A stretch of 53,277 nt of DNA, from IMG/VR virus record IMGVR_UViG_3300002053_000026, positions 1-53,277 of that record. The stretch is one strand, 5' to 3'. A program made the translations under genes and the position numbers. Source of the DNA: a virus. Below the pieces are notes generated by a model, which saw only the letters and a program-made list of their open reading frames with translations, was not told the DNA's origin and did no database searches. The stretch's first letter is position 1, and each line of letters begins with the position of its first letter. Positions 25,295-33,611 of the stretch are shown here, in pieces.

Positions 25295-26109
25295 GGATAA
25301 TTTACCATGTTTTGATTTATAAAATTCTTCGCAGTTTTCATAGAAATCGCATATGCAAGATGCGGAATGATCTGACCATTAGTCAATGTTTCTACGCAGA
25401 ATGGAATTCCTATCATATAATAATGGTCGTTGTATTTTTTAAATAATCCGCCACCACTTGAACCAGGAGCAACTTGTGCTGTATGTCCATAAACTATAAA
25501 TTGTTCCAGATCATCATTATTAATAAGTATTTGTGTTATAATACCGGCAGTAGGTATCGGAATGTTGCCGAGTTGGCACCCAACAGCAAAAACGTCATCA
25601 AAAACACGAACTTGTTCTAACATTATATTATCTGCTAACCGTGCGACAGCCAATTTTCGTGCAGTCTTGAGCGACAATAATGATAAATCGCGATTTGTAT
25701 CTTCAGCTATTACATCAACATCGTATTTATGATAATCTCTATTTTGATGATCAAAAACTATTACTTTGCAACCGGTGTCTATTTTTTCTATATCAATTTT
25801 TCCTGTTAATGAATCAATATTTTCTATAACAACAATAAATCTAGTACGTGTTATATGTGCGTTTGTTAATATAAGATATTCTAATACATTGTTCAAATCC
25901 GTTTCTAAATAACCAATGATAGTTCCGGAACCACCACTATGGTGTGTTTGAACAAGAACAATCGTATCGCGTATTTCTTTCTGTCGGAGACAGATTTCAT
26001 CTATTAATTCTCTATTATCTTGTGCGGGAATTTTATTTGTTAGACCAATAGATAATATAAATATTGCGACAAGGGCATAAACAGAAATAAGCTGAATGCA
26101 AAGTTTCAT
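25291..26109 (-). CDS. Exported trypsin-like serine protease
   Basis: 272 residues. Residues 5-25 are a hydrophobic signal peptide or anchor, followed by a possible cleavage region (NKIPAQDN). The catalytic triad fits: TNAH (H85), NRDLSLL (D141) and PGSSGGG (S218). The fold matches S1-type DegP-like proteases without a PDZ domain. It would act outside the cytoplasmic membrane on host or phage proteins. It follows a lipoprotein gene and overlaps the HD gene by 4 nt. Such a protein in a replication-region operon is unusual. Confidence 0.75.
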   Translation of the reverse strand: MKLCIQLISVYALVAIFILSIGLTNKIPAQDNRELIDEICLRQKEIRDTIVLVQTHHSGGSGTIIGYLETDLNNVLEYLILTNAHITRTRFIVVIENIDSLTGKIDIEKIDTGCKVIVFDHQNRDYHKYDVDVIAEDTNRDLSLLSLKTARKLAVARLADNIMLEQVRVFDDVFAVGCQLGNIPIPTAGIITQILINNDDLEQFIVYGHTAQVAPGSSGGGLFKKYNDHYYMIGIPFCVETLTNGQIIPHLAYAISMKTAKNFINQNMVNYP

Positions 26110-26129
26110 ATATTCTCCCTGTCAATGAA

Positions 26130-26573
26130 TTATGATCCGAATTCTTGAACTGCCTCGATCGCACCGTTTATACCAGATGCAATTAGAGTAATAATTAGCT
26201 CATGGTCTTCATTAATATCTAAATTAATAGTTCTCAAATATCTTTCTAAGATATCAACAACAGTTAAACAGTAGATTCGATATTTAGGGGCTAAACGTGT
26301 ATTTATTAATACTCTAGCACCAGCGAAATCAACATGATCCGAAATAATTAAAAAATCTTTCAAAACAATTAGATATTCTTCAATAGCTGTAGCATCATCC
26401 TTTGATACGTTCGTCTCTACCAAAATTATTCGAGTAGCCAATTTTGATAATAGATGAATATCCATCTCCAATTGCTCAGTATTATCTCCCCAATTACTGG
26501 TACCAAAGAGGGCACAGCCGGTTGTTGGTAGTGCAATAATTATCGTTAATATTAGAGCAATTAACCTTTTCAT
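26130..26573 (-). CDS. Small lipoprotein
   Basis: 147 residues. The basic start MKRL, a hydrophobic run and the lipobox LPTTGC (Cys 20) predict a lipid-anchored protein after signal peptidase II cleavage. The mature part is helical with no known domain. Phage lipoproteins often act in superinfection exclusion at the host envelope; here the neighbour is an exported protease, suggesting a shared envelope task. Function inferred only. Confidence 0.7.
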   Translation of the reverse strand: MKRLIALILTIIIALPTTGCALFGTSNWGDNTEQLEMDIHLLSKLATRIILVETNVSKDDATAIEEYLIVLKDFLIISDHVDFAGARVLINTRLAPKYRIYCLTVVDILERYLRTINLDINEDHELIITLIASGINGAIEAVQEFGS

Positions 26574-26617
26574 TTTTTTTACCTTTCCTTAAAGAAGAAG
26601 CAGATCAATTTACCGAA

Positions 26618-26625
26618 TATTTATA
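26618..26625 (-). promoter_or_regulatory. Possible T4-late-like TATAAATA element
   Basis: TATAAATA, identical to the T4 late promoter -10 box, lies 45 nt upstream of the lipoprotein start in the only sizeable gap here. It overlaps the TAA of the preceding gene. T4 late promoters need this box only, but one 8-mer in AT-rich DNA is weak evidence. Confidence 0.25.
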
Positions 26626-26959
26626 CACCAGTTAATGATTCCGATTTATCTCTTTCACGTTTTTTATAGCGCTTATACTTCTCCAATTTATTTCCATTCT
26701 CATCCTTTTGAGAACCATATTTCCATGTACGTTTTGGTCGCTGCGAATTCTTTGGTTGTACGGAGTTACAATCAATCTGATAATATTCTCCACATTCTAC
26801 CTTACCAGTTGTCGAATTCATATGCTTAACTTTGCATGTACCATGGCATCGCAATTGATGACCACCGCCACATGAACACAAATCAACGCCCAACAATCGT
26901 TGTAGTCTTTCTCTTTTTTTTCTTTCATTATTTTTACCTTTGTTGCTTTTTTCATTCAT
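26621..26959 (-). CDS. Basic Cys-rich unknown protein
   Basis: 112 residues, about one quarter Lys or Arg. CSCGGGHQLRCHGTC and a CGEYYQIDC stretch suggest one or two zinc-binding knuckles. The C-terminus is highly charged and probably disordered. A nucleic-acid-binding role is plausible. No family recognised. Confidence 0.57.
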   Translation of the reverse strand: MNEKSNKGKNNERKKRERLQRLLGVDLCSCGGGHQLRCHGTCKVKHMNSTTGKVECGEYYQIDCNSVQPKNSQRPKRTWKYGSQKDENGNKLEKYKRYKKRERDKSESLTGV

Positions 26960-26974
26960 TATAATTTATTCCAA

Positions 26975-27478
26975 TCAAATTATACATAGTCGCTTCATTT
27001 TATCAATTGCTTTATGCTTGATGCGGTGAACTGTCGATGGTACAATTCCATATTTTTGGGATATTTCTCTCATCGTCTCTTTACCGAAAAATGATCCTAC
27101 AATTACATTACGTTCCATACATGTTAAACATTCCATCAAATCTTTAATAATTAACTTTAAATCTGAATTAACGTTGTGCTCGGAGAGATCAATCATCATA
27201 TCTATTGGAATTATTTCAATTCGTTTGAATCTATTTTCCGCATCACGCATATGTCGAAAAACTCCAGATAATCTAGAATAAAGAAAAGTCATAAATGATC
27301 CAGTATGATTATAACAAATCATACATTTCAATAATTCTTCAAGAGCTTTATTTTTTAGTTCTTCAATTAAGATATTTTTTGCACCAATTCTAAAAGCTAA
27401 TTGGTGTATTAATGGAGCATACTGGAAACGAGCCAAATCGAAATATGCTTTTGTTATGCGACGACGTACTCTCATCAT
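26975..27478 (-). CDS. Sigma-70-family RNA polymerase sigma factor
   Basis: 167 residues from ATG 27478 (ATGATGAG, overlapping the ClpP stop). Residues 35-90 resemble region 2 (KALEELLKC, SFMTFLYSRLSGVFRHMRDA). The C-terminus has a clear region 4 HTH, TMREISQKYGIVPSTVHRIK. It could direct host RNA polymerase to phage promoters of a later class. It differs from T4 gp55, which lacks region 4. It is downstream of the clpP-like gene and coupled to it. Confidence 0.7.
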   Translation of the reverse strand: MMRVRRRITKAYFDLARFQYAPLIHQLAFRIGAKNILIEELKNKALEELLKCMICYNHTGSFMTFLYSRLSGVFRHMRDAENRFKRIEIIPIDMMIDLSEHNVNSDLKLIIKDLMECLTCMERNVIVGSFFGKETMREISQKYGIVPSTVHRIKHKAIDKMKRLCII

Positions 27479-28128
27479 TTGTTTAATTCCTGGACAATGG
27501 ACCGCTCTAAGGATGGTGTCCAAATACCATCTATCAAACCAATTTTAATTGCTTGTTTTGGGGATATCCATGCTGTTTCGTCCATTAATTTAATCAACTG
27601 TTTCATTGTAATTTTAAGTCTTTTAGAAAGACTAACCAATTTTGTACGATAATCATTTAACAAATAAGTTGTCATTTTTTTGTGTTGTTCTATTGGTTCA
27701 GAAACATTTTGAATACTGATGGAATGCAACATTAATGATGAATTTGGAGTAGCATATCTATGTCCATTAGTTCCAAAAGCGGCAATGATAGCACCCATTG
27801 AATATCCATGCCCACGTACAATAGTATAAATTGGACATCCGCACGTTAACATTTGGTCAATTATAGCATAACCAGAAGCAAAACACCCACCATGGCTATG
27901 AATATATATATATACCGGTTGTGATTCGGTGGCTAGAAATTGCAAATAGCTGCATACGTGTGCTGACATTGTTTCATCAATTTCACCAACAATTAATATA
28001 CGACGTGTTCGTATCAAAAATTCTTCTACCATTTCGTCTAGTTGAATAGGTGTAAGTGTTTCTATATATGTTTCACGTCCTATATTGGGCTTACGACCAT
28101 TCCACTGTTGTTTTTTATTGATTTTCAC
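27475..28128 (-). CDS. clpP-like: ClpP-like serine protease
   Basis: 217 residues from a GTG at 28128 behind GGAG. IHSHGG, GHGYSMGA (nucleophile S110), LMLHS (H135) and a C-terminal MDETAWISPKQAIKIGLIDG with the catalytic Asp match ClpP. The N-terminus has extra basic residues. It would form a barrel peptidase working with an AAA+ unfoldase. No ClpX or ClpA is in the window, so it may pair with a host unfoldase or another AAA+ ATPase here. It overlaps both the recombinase and the sigma factor gene. Confidence 0.85.
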   Translation of the reverse strand: MKINKKQQWNGRKPNIGRETYIETLTPIQLDEMVEEFLIRTRRILIVGEIDETMSAHVCSYLQFLATESQPVYIYIHSHGGCFASGYAIIDQMLTCGCPIYTIVRGHGYSMGAIIAAFGTNGHRYATPNSSLMLHSISIQNVSEPIEQHKKMTTYLLNDYRTKLVSLSKRLKITMKQLIKLMDETAWISPKQAIKIGLIDGIWTPSLERSIVQELNK

Positions 28129-29002
28129 ATTTTTCTCCAAAAGGATGATGGCGTTTATAAACATCCATTAACATGTTATTATTAATCGCTAAATAATTTT
28201 GTGTTGTTGATAAATGCTGATGTCCTAGTAAAATTTGTATAAGTTCTAAATCTACGCCACGATTCATCAGTGACGTAGCACAACTTCTACGTAATGTATG
28301 AGCAGTAGTATGTTTAATATTTGCTCGACGAGAAAGGGACATAAGCATATCGCTAACAGTACGACGGGTAATCCTTTTATTATTTGATTGAACAAATAAT
28401 GCATTCGCATCAGATCGACGGCCATTATTTATGTAATCAATAATAGCTTTAATACATCTTGATGTAGTTGGAACTATCCGTTCACGCCTACCCTTACCTA
28501 TTATTCTTATTTCGCGTTTGTTGAAATTTACATTTTTGAGATTTAGACTGCATAACTCAGATACTCGTAAACCACTATCGTAAAGAGTCAGTATAATTGC
28601 CACATTACGGCGAACGTTAATTGCTCGCCATGTAGATATATCTTGTTCCAAAATATCCAAAAGAATATCAACATCTGAGGGATTAAGAGCATTCGGTGTT
28701 CCCCTTTCTATTCGAATTGAATTCATGATATTTAGAATATTGGGATCAAGATATTTAAGGCTAATGAGATGGTGACACAAACAACGAATTGACATATATT
28801 TTCTGCGTATTGTCGTAGATTTAAGTTTACGCGATTTTAAATAATCAATAAATATCTCGATTGACCTAGCCGTCACCTCTTGTGTCCCTAGGAATGTCAA
28901 TAATTCTTGTACGTCATAGACATATGACGATAATGTCTCTTTTGATAAACCAAGTTCAGTCTTAATATATATTTTAAAATCATCCATGAGAAATTGTTTC
29001 AT
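28115..29002 (-). CDS. Tyrosine recombinase (XerC/D-like)
   Basis: 295 residues with the complete catalytic set: R146 in SGLRVSEL, K170 in GKGRRERIV, H235-x-x-R238 in HTLRR, H261 in LLGHQHLSTTQ, and Y270. The SAM-like N-terminal DNA-binding domain is present. It could resolve genome multimers or integrate the phage. No attachment site is obvious next to it; the tRNA 3'-half at 45534-45564 is a possible but distant candidate. Its stop overlaps the ClpP start. Confidence 0.85.
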   Translation of the reverse strand: MKQFLMDDFKIYIKTELGLSKETLSSYVYDVQELLTFLGTQEVTARSIEIFIDYLKSRKLKSTTIRRKYMSIRCLCHHLISLKYLDPNILNIMNSIRIERGTPNALNPSDVDILLDILEQDISTWRAINVRRNVAIILTLYDSGLRVSELCSLNLKNVNFNKREIRIIGKGRRERIVPTTSRCIKAIIDYINNGRRSDANALFVQSNNKRITRRTVSDMLMSLSRRANIKHTTAHTLRRSCATSLMNRGVDLELIQILLGHQHLSTTQNYLAINNNMLMDVYKRHHPFGEKCENQ

Positions 29003-29067
29003 GTCAATCCTTTCATTTTATTGTACACCAAAGCTCAATTTATGTTCCGTAAATATTTTTATTATAT

Positions 29068-29892
29068 TCATTTATTATGATTAGATTCTACTCCTTTTGT
29101 GCCATCATCTAAATCAACAATATTTAATCCATGTGCGAATAATGGCGCTTTTTCTTGTAAAATACGACATACCTTTATTGCTAAGGCACGAATCTCAACA
29201 TCTGCCGCTGGATTGGCACGTAATTTAATCAAATGACGCAAAGCTCTGGCGTTCATACTAACCACCATTTTCGTTTCAGTAGCATTGGGCAATACCGATC
29301 TAGCAGCTTGTCTGGCTTTCTTGCGCCTTTCTAGTTTACTATCAATATTCTGGTACATATCCGAAAGTTTTTCTGTTAATATCTCATACAATTGTCGAGA
29401 TTTTTCGCAATGTTCAATCCATGTTCTATATGTATCCGGGTCAATTTTTGCAAGTTCTTGAATGGCCGGAGGAATGATAAAAGACACACTTGAAGAATCA
29501 CAGTAGCGCTGAGACAATTGTGAGTATGATGCAATCCTGTGACGAACCAATTCATGTGAACATGAACGAGAAATATTCCAAATAGCAAAATTAAACTGTG
29601 AGTGTTCTAAAACAGATGTGTGTCCAATGTCAATTAGATTCTTAATATGATCGCTGTGAGACCTCCCCGTGGCTTCTTCCCCATACTTAGGCCATGACTG
29701 ATAACACATCCTTCCAGCTAACTCAACCAACCATTCACCATCATCGTCACCAAAAGACATCATCGACTTAAGTTTATCGGTAAATTCTGGCCACGAATAA
29801 CCGTGATCATCAAGAAATTTCATTACCCCATCAATTTCAATGATTGGTTTACCAATCAACGCTACTTCTGGCTCAGTGATAAACTCACCCAT
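29068..29892 (-). CDS. thyX: Flavin-dependent thymidylate synthase
   Basis: 274 residues from ATG 29892 (TGATG with the upstream stop, AAGGAAAGG site). The ThyX signature appears as RHRIASYSQLSQRY at 117-130, with SVLEH and the late SMNARALRHLIKLR block. It converts dUMP to dTMP using methylene-tetrahydrofolate and FAD, complementing the dCMP deaminase at 15304-15858. Length and motif order are normal. A 65-nt gap after it, before the recombinase, is AT-rich and contains TATAAT, but no good -35. Confidence 0.88.
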   Translation of the reverse strand: MGEFITEPEVALIGKPIIEIDGVMKFLDDHGYSWPEFTDKLKSMMSFGDDDGEWLVELAGRMCYQSWPKYGEEATGRSHSDHIKNLIDIGHTSVLEHSQFNFAIWNISRSCSHELVRHRIASYSQLSQRYCDSSSVSFIIPPAIQELAKIDPDTYRTWIEHCEKSRQLYEILTEKLSDMYQNIDSKLERRKKARQAARSVLPNATETKMVVSMNARALRHLIKLRANPAADVEIRALAIKVCRILQEKAPLFAHGLNIVDLDDGTKGVESNHNK

Positions 29893-30134
29893 CAACCTTT
29901 CCTTTCATTGTCAAAATATTTTTCAACAGATACATCCAACCGCTTCGCTTGTTGTCCTGCTTGTATTAATTTTCTTCCAATAACAATTGCCTCTTCTCCG
30001 GTAAAATCTAACGGAAAAAATCCTTTAGTCAAATGCTTATGTCTTCTGTAATCATAATAAATATTGACACATACGTCTGGTCCATCTCCCCATGTACATG
30101 AAATGTCTATTTTATCTCCAGTTGTGAGTTCCAT
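29892..30134 (-). CDS. Small unknown protein upstream of thyX
   Basis: 80 residues. It has a beta-rich start (KIDISCTWGDGPDVCVNIYY) and an amphipathic helix (EEAIVIGRKLIQAGQQAKRL). Its TGA overlaps the thyX ATG. No family recognised; two Cys in the first part are not spaced as a zinc site. Confidence 0.58.
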   Translation of the reverse strand: MELTTGDKIDISCTWGDGPDVCVNIYYDYRRHKHLTKGFFPLDFTGEEAIVIGRKLIQAGQQAKRLDVSVEKYFDNERKG

Positions 30135-30145
30135 ATTTTACCTTT

Positions 30146-30694
30146 TTATTTAGTTAATTTCCAACAATTCCCGTTTACAATAAGTTTCAAATTGTTGTCT
30201 TGAGCGAATTTATCGGTCACAAACATAACTGATCCCCAAGAATAATCGTGACCACCTAATGTTCCACCCAGTTTAATCTTAGGCCACCAAGCTTCCATGT
30301 CCCTTTTCACATTTTCTGCTACGTGAGAAGCATCAATAAAGCAAAAATCTACACTTCCATCATCAAACAGACTAGCTGATTCCGCGCTATCTCTTTGAAG
30401 AACAAATATGTTATCAATGAGTCCCAGTTTTTTCATGTTTGTTTCAAAAATTTGTCGCATATCTCTTGACTGTTGCGACTTAGTAGCTGGATCACGAGGA
30501 CTACCACCTTCACAATTATCAACTGTGTAGTACTCATTATTATTGTTTTGACAAATAGGTGCCATAACAGCAGTACATCTACCAGCAAAAAATCCTAATT
30601 CCACAACTATTCCATTATGAATATTATTACATATCTGTCTTACAAATTGTGCATCTTGTGCTGAAAACCAACCTTCTATATCATCCCATTTCAT
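30146..30694 (-). CDS. Class I SAM-dependent methyltransferase (Methyltransf_24-like)
   Basis: 182 residues. VVELGFFAGRCT is the SAM-binding loop, YYTVDNCEG the acidic end of strand 2, and DFCFIDASHVAENVKRDMEAW the motif IV/V region typical of CmcI/TylF-related methyltransferases. GGTLGGHDYSW follows. The substrate is unknown; it is far from the glycan module and could act on a sugar, RNA or small molecule. The start overlaps the upstream stop by 4 nt. Confidence 0.7.
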   Translation of the reverse strand: MKWDDIEGWFSAQDAQFVRQICNNIHNGIVVELGFFAGRCTAVMAPICQNNNNEYYTVDNCEGGSPRDPATKSQQSRDMRQIFETNMKKLGLIDNIFVLQRDSAESASLFDDGSVDFCFIDASHVAENVKRDMEAWWPKIKLGGTLGGHDYSWGSVMFVTDKFAQDNNLKLIVNGNCWKLTK

Positions 30695-31077
30695 ACTTTC
30701 ATCCTTCGTTTTTCTATAACCCGTTTAATCAAATTTAACATAGGAGTCACTTTGTTACATTCTAACATTTGCGTATATGGTTTGTCGCATGAAACTAATG
30801 GGCAAGAACTTTTTTTTAGAATTGCTTGACAGCCATTGTCAAAATCCCGATCTTCGCAGGTAAAATGTTGACATAAAGCGCACGAATCACAACTTATCTC
30901 CAAAATATTACTATTATCATCACGTAAACAAGCCATATCTAATTTTATTTTATGTTTCTTTAGATTAATTGGCAATAATCCAGTCCATTTTTTCAACGAA
31001 TGACGCAAAGCATATCTCTTAGATACTCTATCTGCCGGTGTTCTATAAAATTCTCTCTTCCACGAAGCTAGACTCAT
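30691..31077 (-). CDS. Unknown Cys-rich protein
   Basis: 128 residues with a basic N-terminus and a Cys-rich second half (CDSCALCQHFTC, CQAILKKSSCPLVSC). The Cys spacing suggests a metal centre or two zinc knuckles. ATGA overlaps with both neighbours make translation likely. No family recognised. Confidence 0.57.
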   Translation of the reverse strand: MSLASWKREFYRTPADRVSKRYALRHSLKKWTGLLPINLKKHKIKLDMACLRDDNSNILEISCDSCALCQHFTCEDRDFDNGCQAILKKSSCPLVSCDKPYTQMLECNKVTPMLNLIKRVIEKRRMKV

Positions 31078-31328
31078 CTTTTTCCCTTTCTTAATTCAGC
31101 CAACATTTGACACCTTTCTTTTTCTACTTTCTTTAAATCTATATTAAAGAATTCTGCCAAGAGTTCTTCTGTGTTTAAATATATTGGGGAATATTCCATT
31201 TCACCTTCTCCTTCAACTAATTTACATATTGTCATTTCTTTAAAATATTGTAACCATTCTAAAAATTCACCAATAACCTGAGACTTATCTTTTACTTCCG
31301 CCATTTTTTCACACTCTGAATATTTCAT
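31074..31328 (-). CDS. Small conserved-looking acidic protein
   Basis: 84 residues. MAEVKDKSQVIGEFLEWLQY followed by a Tyr-Ser-Pro-Ile-Tyr linker and NTEELLAEFFNIDLKKVEKE is a type of helical protein I associate with phage hypothetical families; no function is known. It may start at the internal Met (codon 9). It overlaps the neighbouring genes by 4 nt each. Confidence 0.58.
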   Translation of the reverse strand: MKYSECEKMAEVKDKSQVIGEFLEWLQYFKEMTICKLVEGEGEMEYSPIYLNTEELLAEFFNIDLKKVEKERCQMLAELRKGKR

Positions 31329-31594
31329 TTAACTATCATCCCATTTAATTTACAAAAATTATCATATTTCTTTATTTTGTCTAAAAAATCATACATTTTT
31401 TTATACCATTCTGTATAAATGAAACTTAATAATTTATACATTAGATAATCACCACACTTGTTTACATAAATAACAGATATTTCATTAATCCATTTATTTT
31501 TACGACGACAATCAATGATAATCAATTTATCAACCTTATTACGAATTCTATATCTAACTCTAAAATTTCCACTAATCATTGTTGGTGGTCTCAT
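31325..31594 (-). CDS. Small unknown basic protein
   Basis: 89 residues, basic and aromatic (MYKLLSFIYTEWYKKMYDFL). It begins with MRPPTMISGNFRVRYRIRNK. No motif. Supported by overlap with its downstream neighbour and a 2-nt gap to the upstream one. Confidence 0.5.
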   Translation of the reverse strand: MRPPTMISGNFRVRYRIRNKVDKLIIIDCRRKNKWINEISVIYVNKCGDYLMYKLLSFIYTEWYKKMYDFLDKIKKYDNFCKLNGMIVK

Positions 31595-31596
31595 TT

Positions 31597-31884
31597 CTAG
31601 TTTTCCTTCTGTTGTTCCCTGATTCTTGCCAATTCCCCCTCCTCATAAGCACAATAATCACAACACATGTGTTCTAGCGTATCATAGCATACTCCACACA
31701 GATAAAAATCATGAATTTTAGACCTGTTTTTAGATGTGTTGTTTACAACAGTCAAAACTGTAGCGCTATTACCTTCAGTAATTGTTTTATAACAACCACG
31801 ATATTTATGGTCTTTTCTTGTTCTTTGAACACGTTTAGTACGCATTGTCCAACATTCTGATGGTGATATACCTGGTTTTTTCAC
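31597..31884 (-). CDS. Small Cys-rich, probably zinc-binding protein
   Basis: 95 residues. The N-terminal half is basic (RTKRVQRTRKDHKYRGCYK). The C-terminal half has CGVCYDTLEHMCCDYC, a dense Cys pattern suggesting zinc binding. It follows the BrxL-like gene by 3 nt and so is likely co-transcribed with it. A DNA-binding role is possible. Confidence 0.57.
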   Translation of the reverse strand: MKKPGISPSECWTMRTKRVQRTRKDHKYRGCYKTITEGNSATVLTVVNNTSKNRSKIHDFYLCGVCYDTLEHMCCDYCAYEEGELARIREQQKEN

Positions 31885-31887
31885 CTT

Positions 31888-33345
31888 TTAATCCTTCATG
31901 GTATAACTCAACTTAATTCCACCAAATTCACTTGGCGCAATAACAGCTAATTGTTGTATTACTCTTTGTCGTAAATCAACAGCTATATCTAATACAGTTT
32001 TCAACTCTTTTAAAGTAACTGTATCCGCTGTTTTGTGAGGAAACACCAGTTTTAACAATCCAGACCCAATTCTGACTAATGATCGCTGATTACGCTGAGA
32101 CATTTGACCAAAATCAACGTTACCAAGAATTAAAGATGCATAGCTTCTATCTCGCATTTTATGTATTATTTCACTCAAATAATCAGCCATAAAACCGTGT
32201 TGTCTTGCTAAACGTGCTTCGCATATTTGTGGTATTTTCCACCCAGGTATAAAACCGTGAATGCGATCTAAAAAAGCTCGATCTTGATTGATCATTGATG
32301 GTAACGGAGCAAACAAATTCCTGTATCTGGCGGCAACAATTTTTTGCTTACGATCACAATCGATATTGCCAGCAAACATTGTAGAACAGCCAGATGAAAA
32401 TTCAGCGGTACCCCTACCGAACCGACCGCTATTCATGAAATCCTTTAACATATCAGCAAGATCATTTTGGCTTGACCATTTATTCCCACCGCGTCCACTA
32501 GCAAATTCATCGAACATAACAACATCTTTATAGCCAACCAAACCAAGTTGACGCCTTAATTTATCATAAAATAATGATGCTACAGTGGTTTGACCACCAG
32601 ATACCACAAAACCATGAGAACTTAAGGACTGATAAGCAAACGTTTTCCCTGTCTCTGGTGGGCCAAGTTCTATCATATTAATATTAGATTCGATAAATGG
32701 AACTAATCTTACTAAATATAACCATTTTTCTGTATCAGAGAGATAATCAGGATCAAAACCGATGCTGGTAATAAGAAGATTAATCCATTCGTCATCGCTA
32801 AATTGTTCACGACGACTTATCCAATTATCAACATTAATGTTAATGATTTGAATTGGCCTGAACTCAGTTACCAAAAATGGATATAGTCTTTTCCTGATAG
32901 AGTAGGACTCATCATAAACAATTTTGAACACGCCCCACGCACCTGATGTGAGCAAAATTTCTCCATATTGAGCAATTATTTGTGGGTTAATTCTCACATA
33001 CTGATTACCGAGCGCCGTCACATCAACCCAATACTCATCCTTTGCTTCGTCGAGCCTACATCGAATATGGCCTATTAATACAAATTCACCACGTTCCCTG
33101 ATATGACTTTTAACCAATTCCTTTTGATCAGAATCCATAAAATGGTCATTTAATAATTTACTAATTTTCTCCAAACCAATAGTTGGATTTGATGGATCAA
33201 CCATTTGGGATAACAAATAATCGATTACAAAACTTGGCAATTTTCTCCACTGATCGTCCCATTTAGACATACTCTTATCAATAATAATTCCTGGTTCACG
33301 AAATATAACTCGCAATTTATTTTTTTCTTTTTCCCCAATCATCAA
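31888..33345 (-). CDS. brxL-like: BrxL-like AAA+ ATPase without Lon protease domain
   Basis: 485 residues. The N-terminal region (HIRERGEFVLIG, then a beta-rich part) and the AAA+ core follow BrxL of BREX defence systems: RPIQIININVDNW, QFSDDEWINLLITSIGFDP, Walker A GPPETGKT (228-235), SGGQTTVASLFYDKLRRQLG (249-268), Walker B VVMFDE (275-280), sensor AGNID and DRIHGFIPGW. BrxL is usually about 680 residues with a C-terminal Lon-like protease. Here the chain ends soon after a helical segment (VDLRQRVIQQLAVIAP), so the protease is absent. No pglZ, brxC, pglX, brxA or brxB is nearby. A DNA-binding ring ATPase is likely; its role in the phage is unknown. Confidence 0.8.
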   Translation of the reverse strand: MMIGEKEKNKLRVIFREPGIIIDKSMSKWDDQWRKLPSFVIDYLLSQMVDPSNPTIGLEKISKLLNDHFMDSDQKELVKSHIRERGEFVLIGHIRCRLDEAKDEYWVDVTALGNQYVRINPQIIAQYGEILLTSGAWGVFKIVYDESYSIRKRLYPFLVTEFRPIQIININVDNWISRREQFSDDEWINLLITSIGFDPDYLSDTEKWLYLVRLVPFIESNINMIELGPPETGKTFAYQSLSSHGFVVSGGQTTVASLFYDKLRRQLGLVGYKDVVMFDEFASGRGGNKWSSQNDLADMLKDFMNSGRFGRGTAEFSSGCSTMFAGNIDCDRKQKIVAARYRNLFAPLPSMINQDRAFLDRIHGFIPGWKIPQICEARLARQHGFMADYLSEIIHKMRDRSYASLILGNVDFGQMSQRNQRSLVRIGSGLLKLVFPHKTADTVTLKELKTVLDIAVDLRQRVIQQLAVIAPSEFGGIKLSYTMKD

Positions 33346-33353
33346 TCTCCCTT

Positions 33354-33611
33354 TTAATTAATGTTATCAAAAAGATCTAAAGCATCTGATCTTTCAACAA
33401 CAAGCTCATTTTCATCCATGATAGACTTAGGAATCGTCATATTAAATTCTATTAAATTCTCCAGACACGCAAGATGCATCCCGCCCATCAATCCTTCTAA
33501 ATCCGCAGAATAATTACAATCATCATCCCCCGGACCACAATACGTCATCTGATTACCCCAGAAGATTAATTCATCGCACATTATTTTTTGATGACATATC
33601 AAACAATTCAT
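33354..33611 (-). CDS. Small unknown protein with Cys pairs
   Basis: 85 residues starting MNCLICHQKI. CxxC and later Cys/His residues (YCGPGDDDC, GGMHLAC) make a metal knuckle plausible. It is the gene directly upstream of the BrxL-like one (8-nt gap). Upstream of it lies a GC-rich non-coding stretch. No family recognised. Confidence 0.57.
   Translation of the reverse strand: MNCLICHQKIMCDELIFWGNQMTYCGPGDDDCNYSADLEGLMGGMHLACLENLIEFNMTIPKSIMDENELVVERSDALDLFDNIN

Noticed and set aside
31888-33345. Complete BREX or other defence island around the BrxL-like gene
   Set aside because: No PglZ phosphatase, PglX methyltransferase, BrxC ATPase or BrxA/B gene is present on either side.
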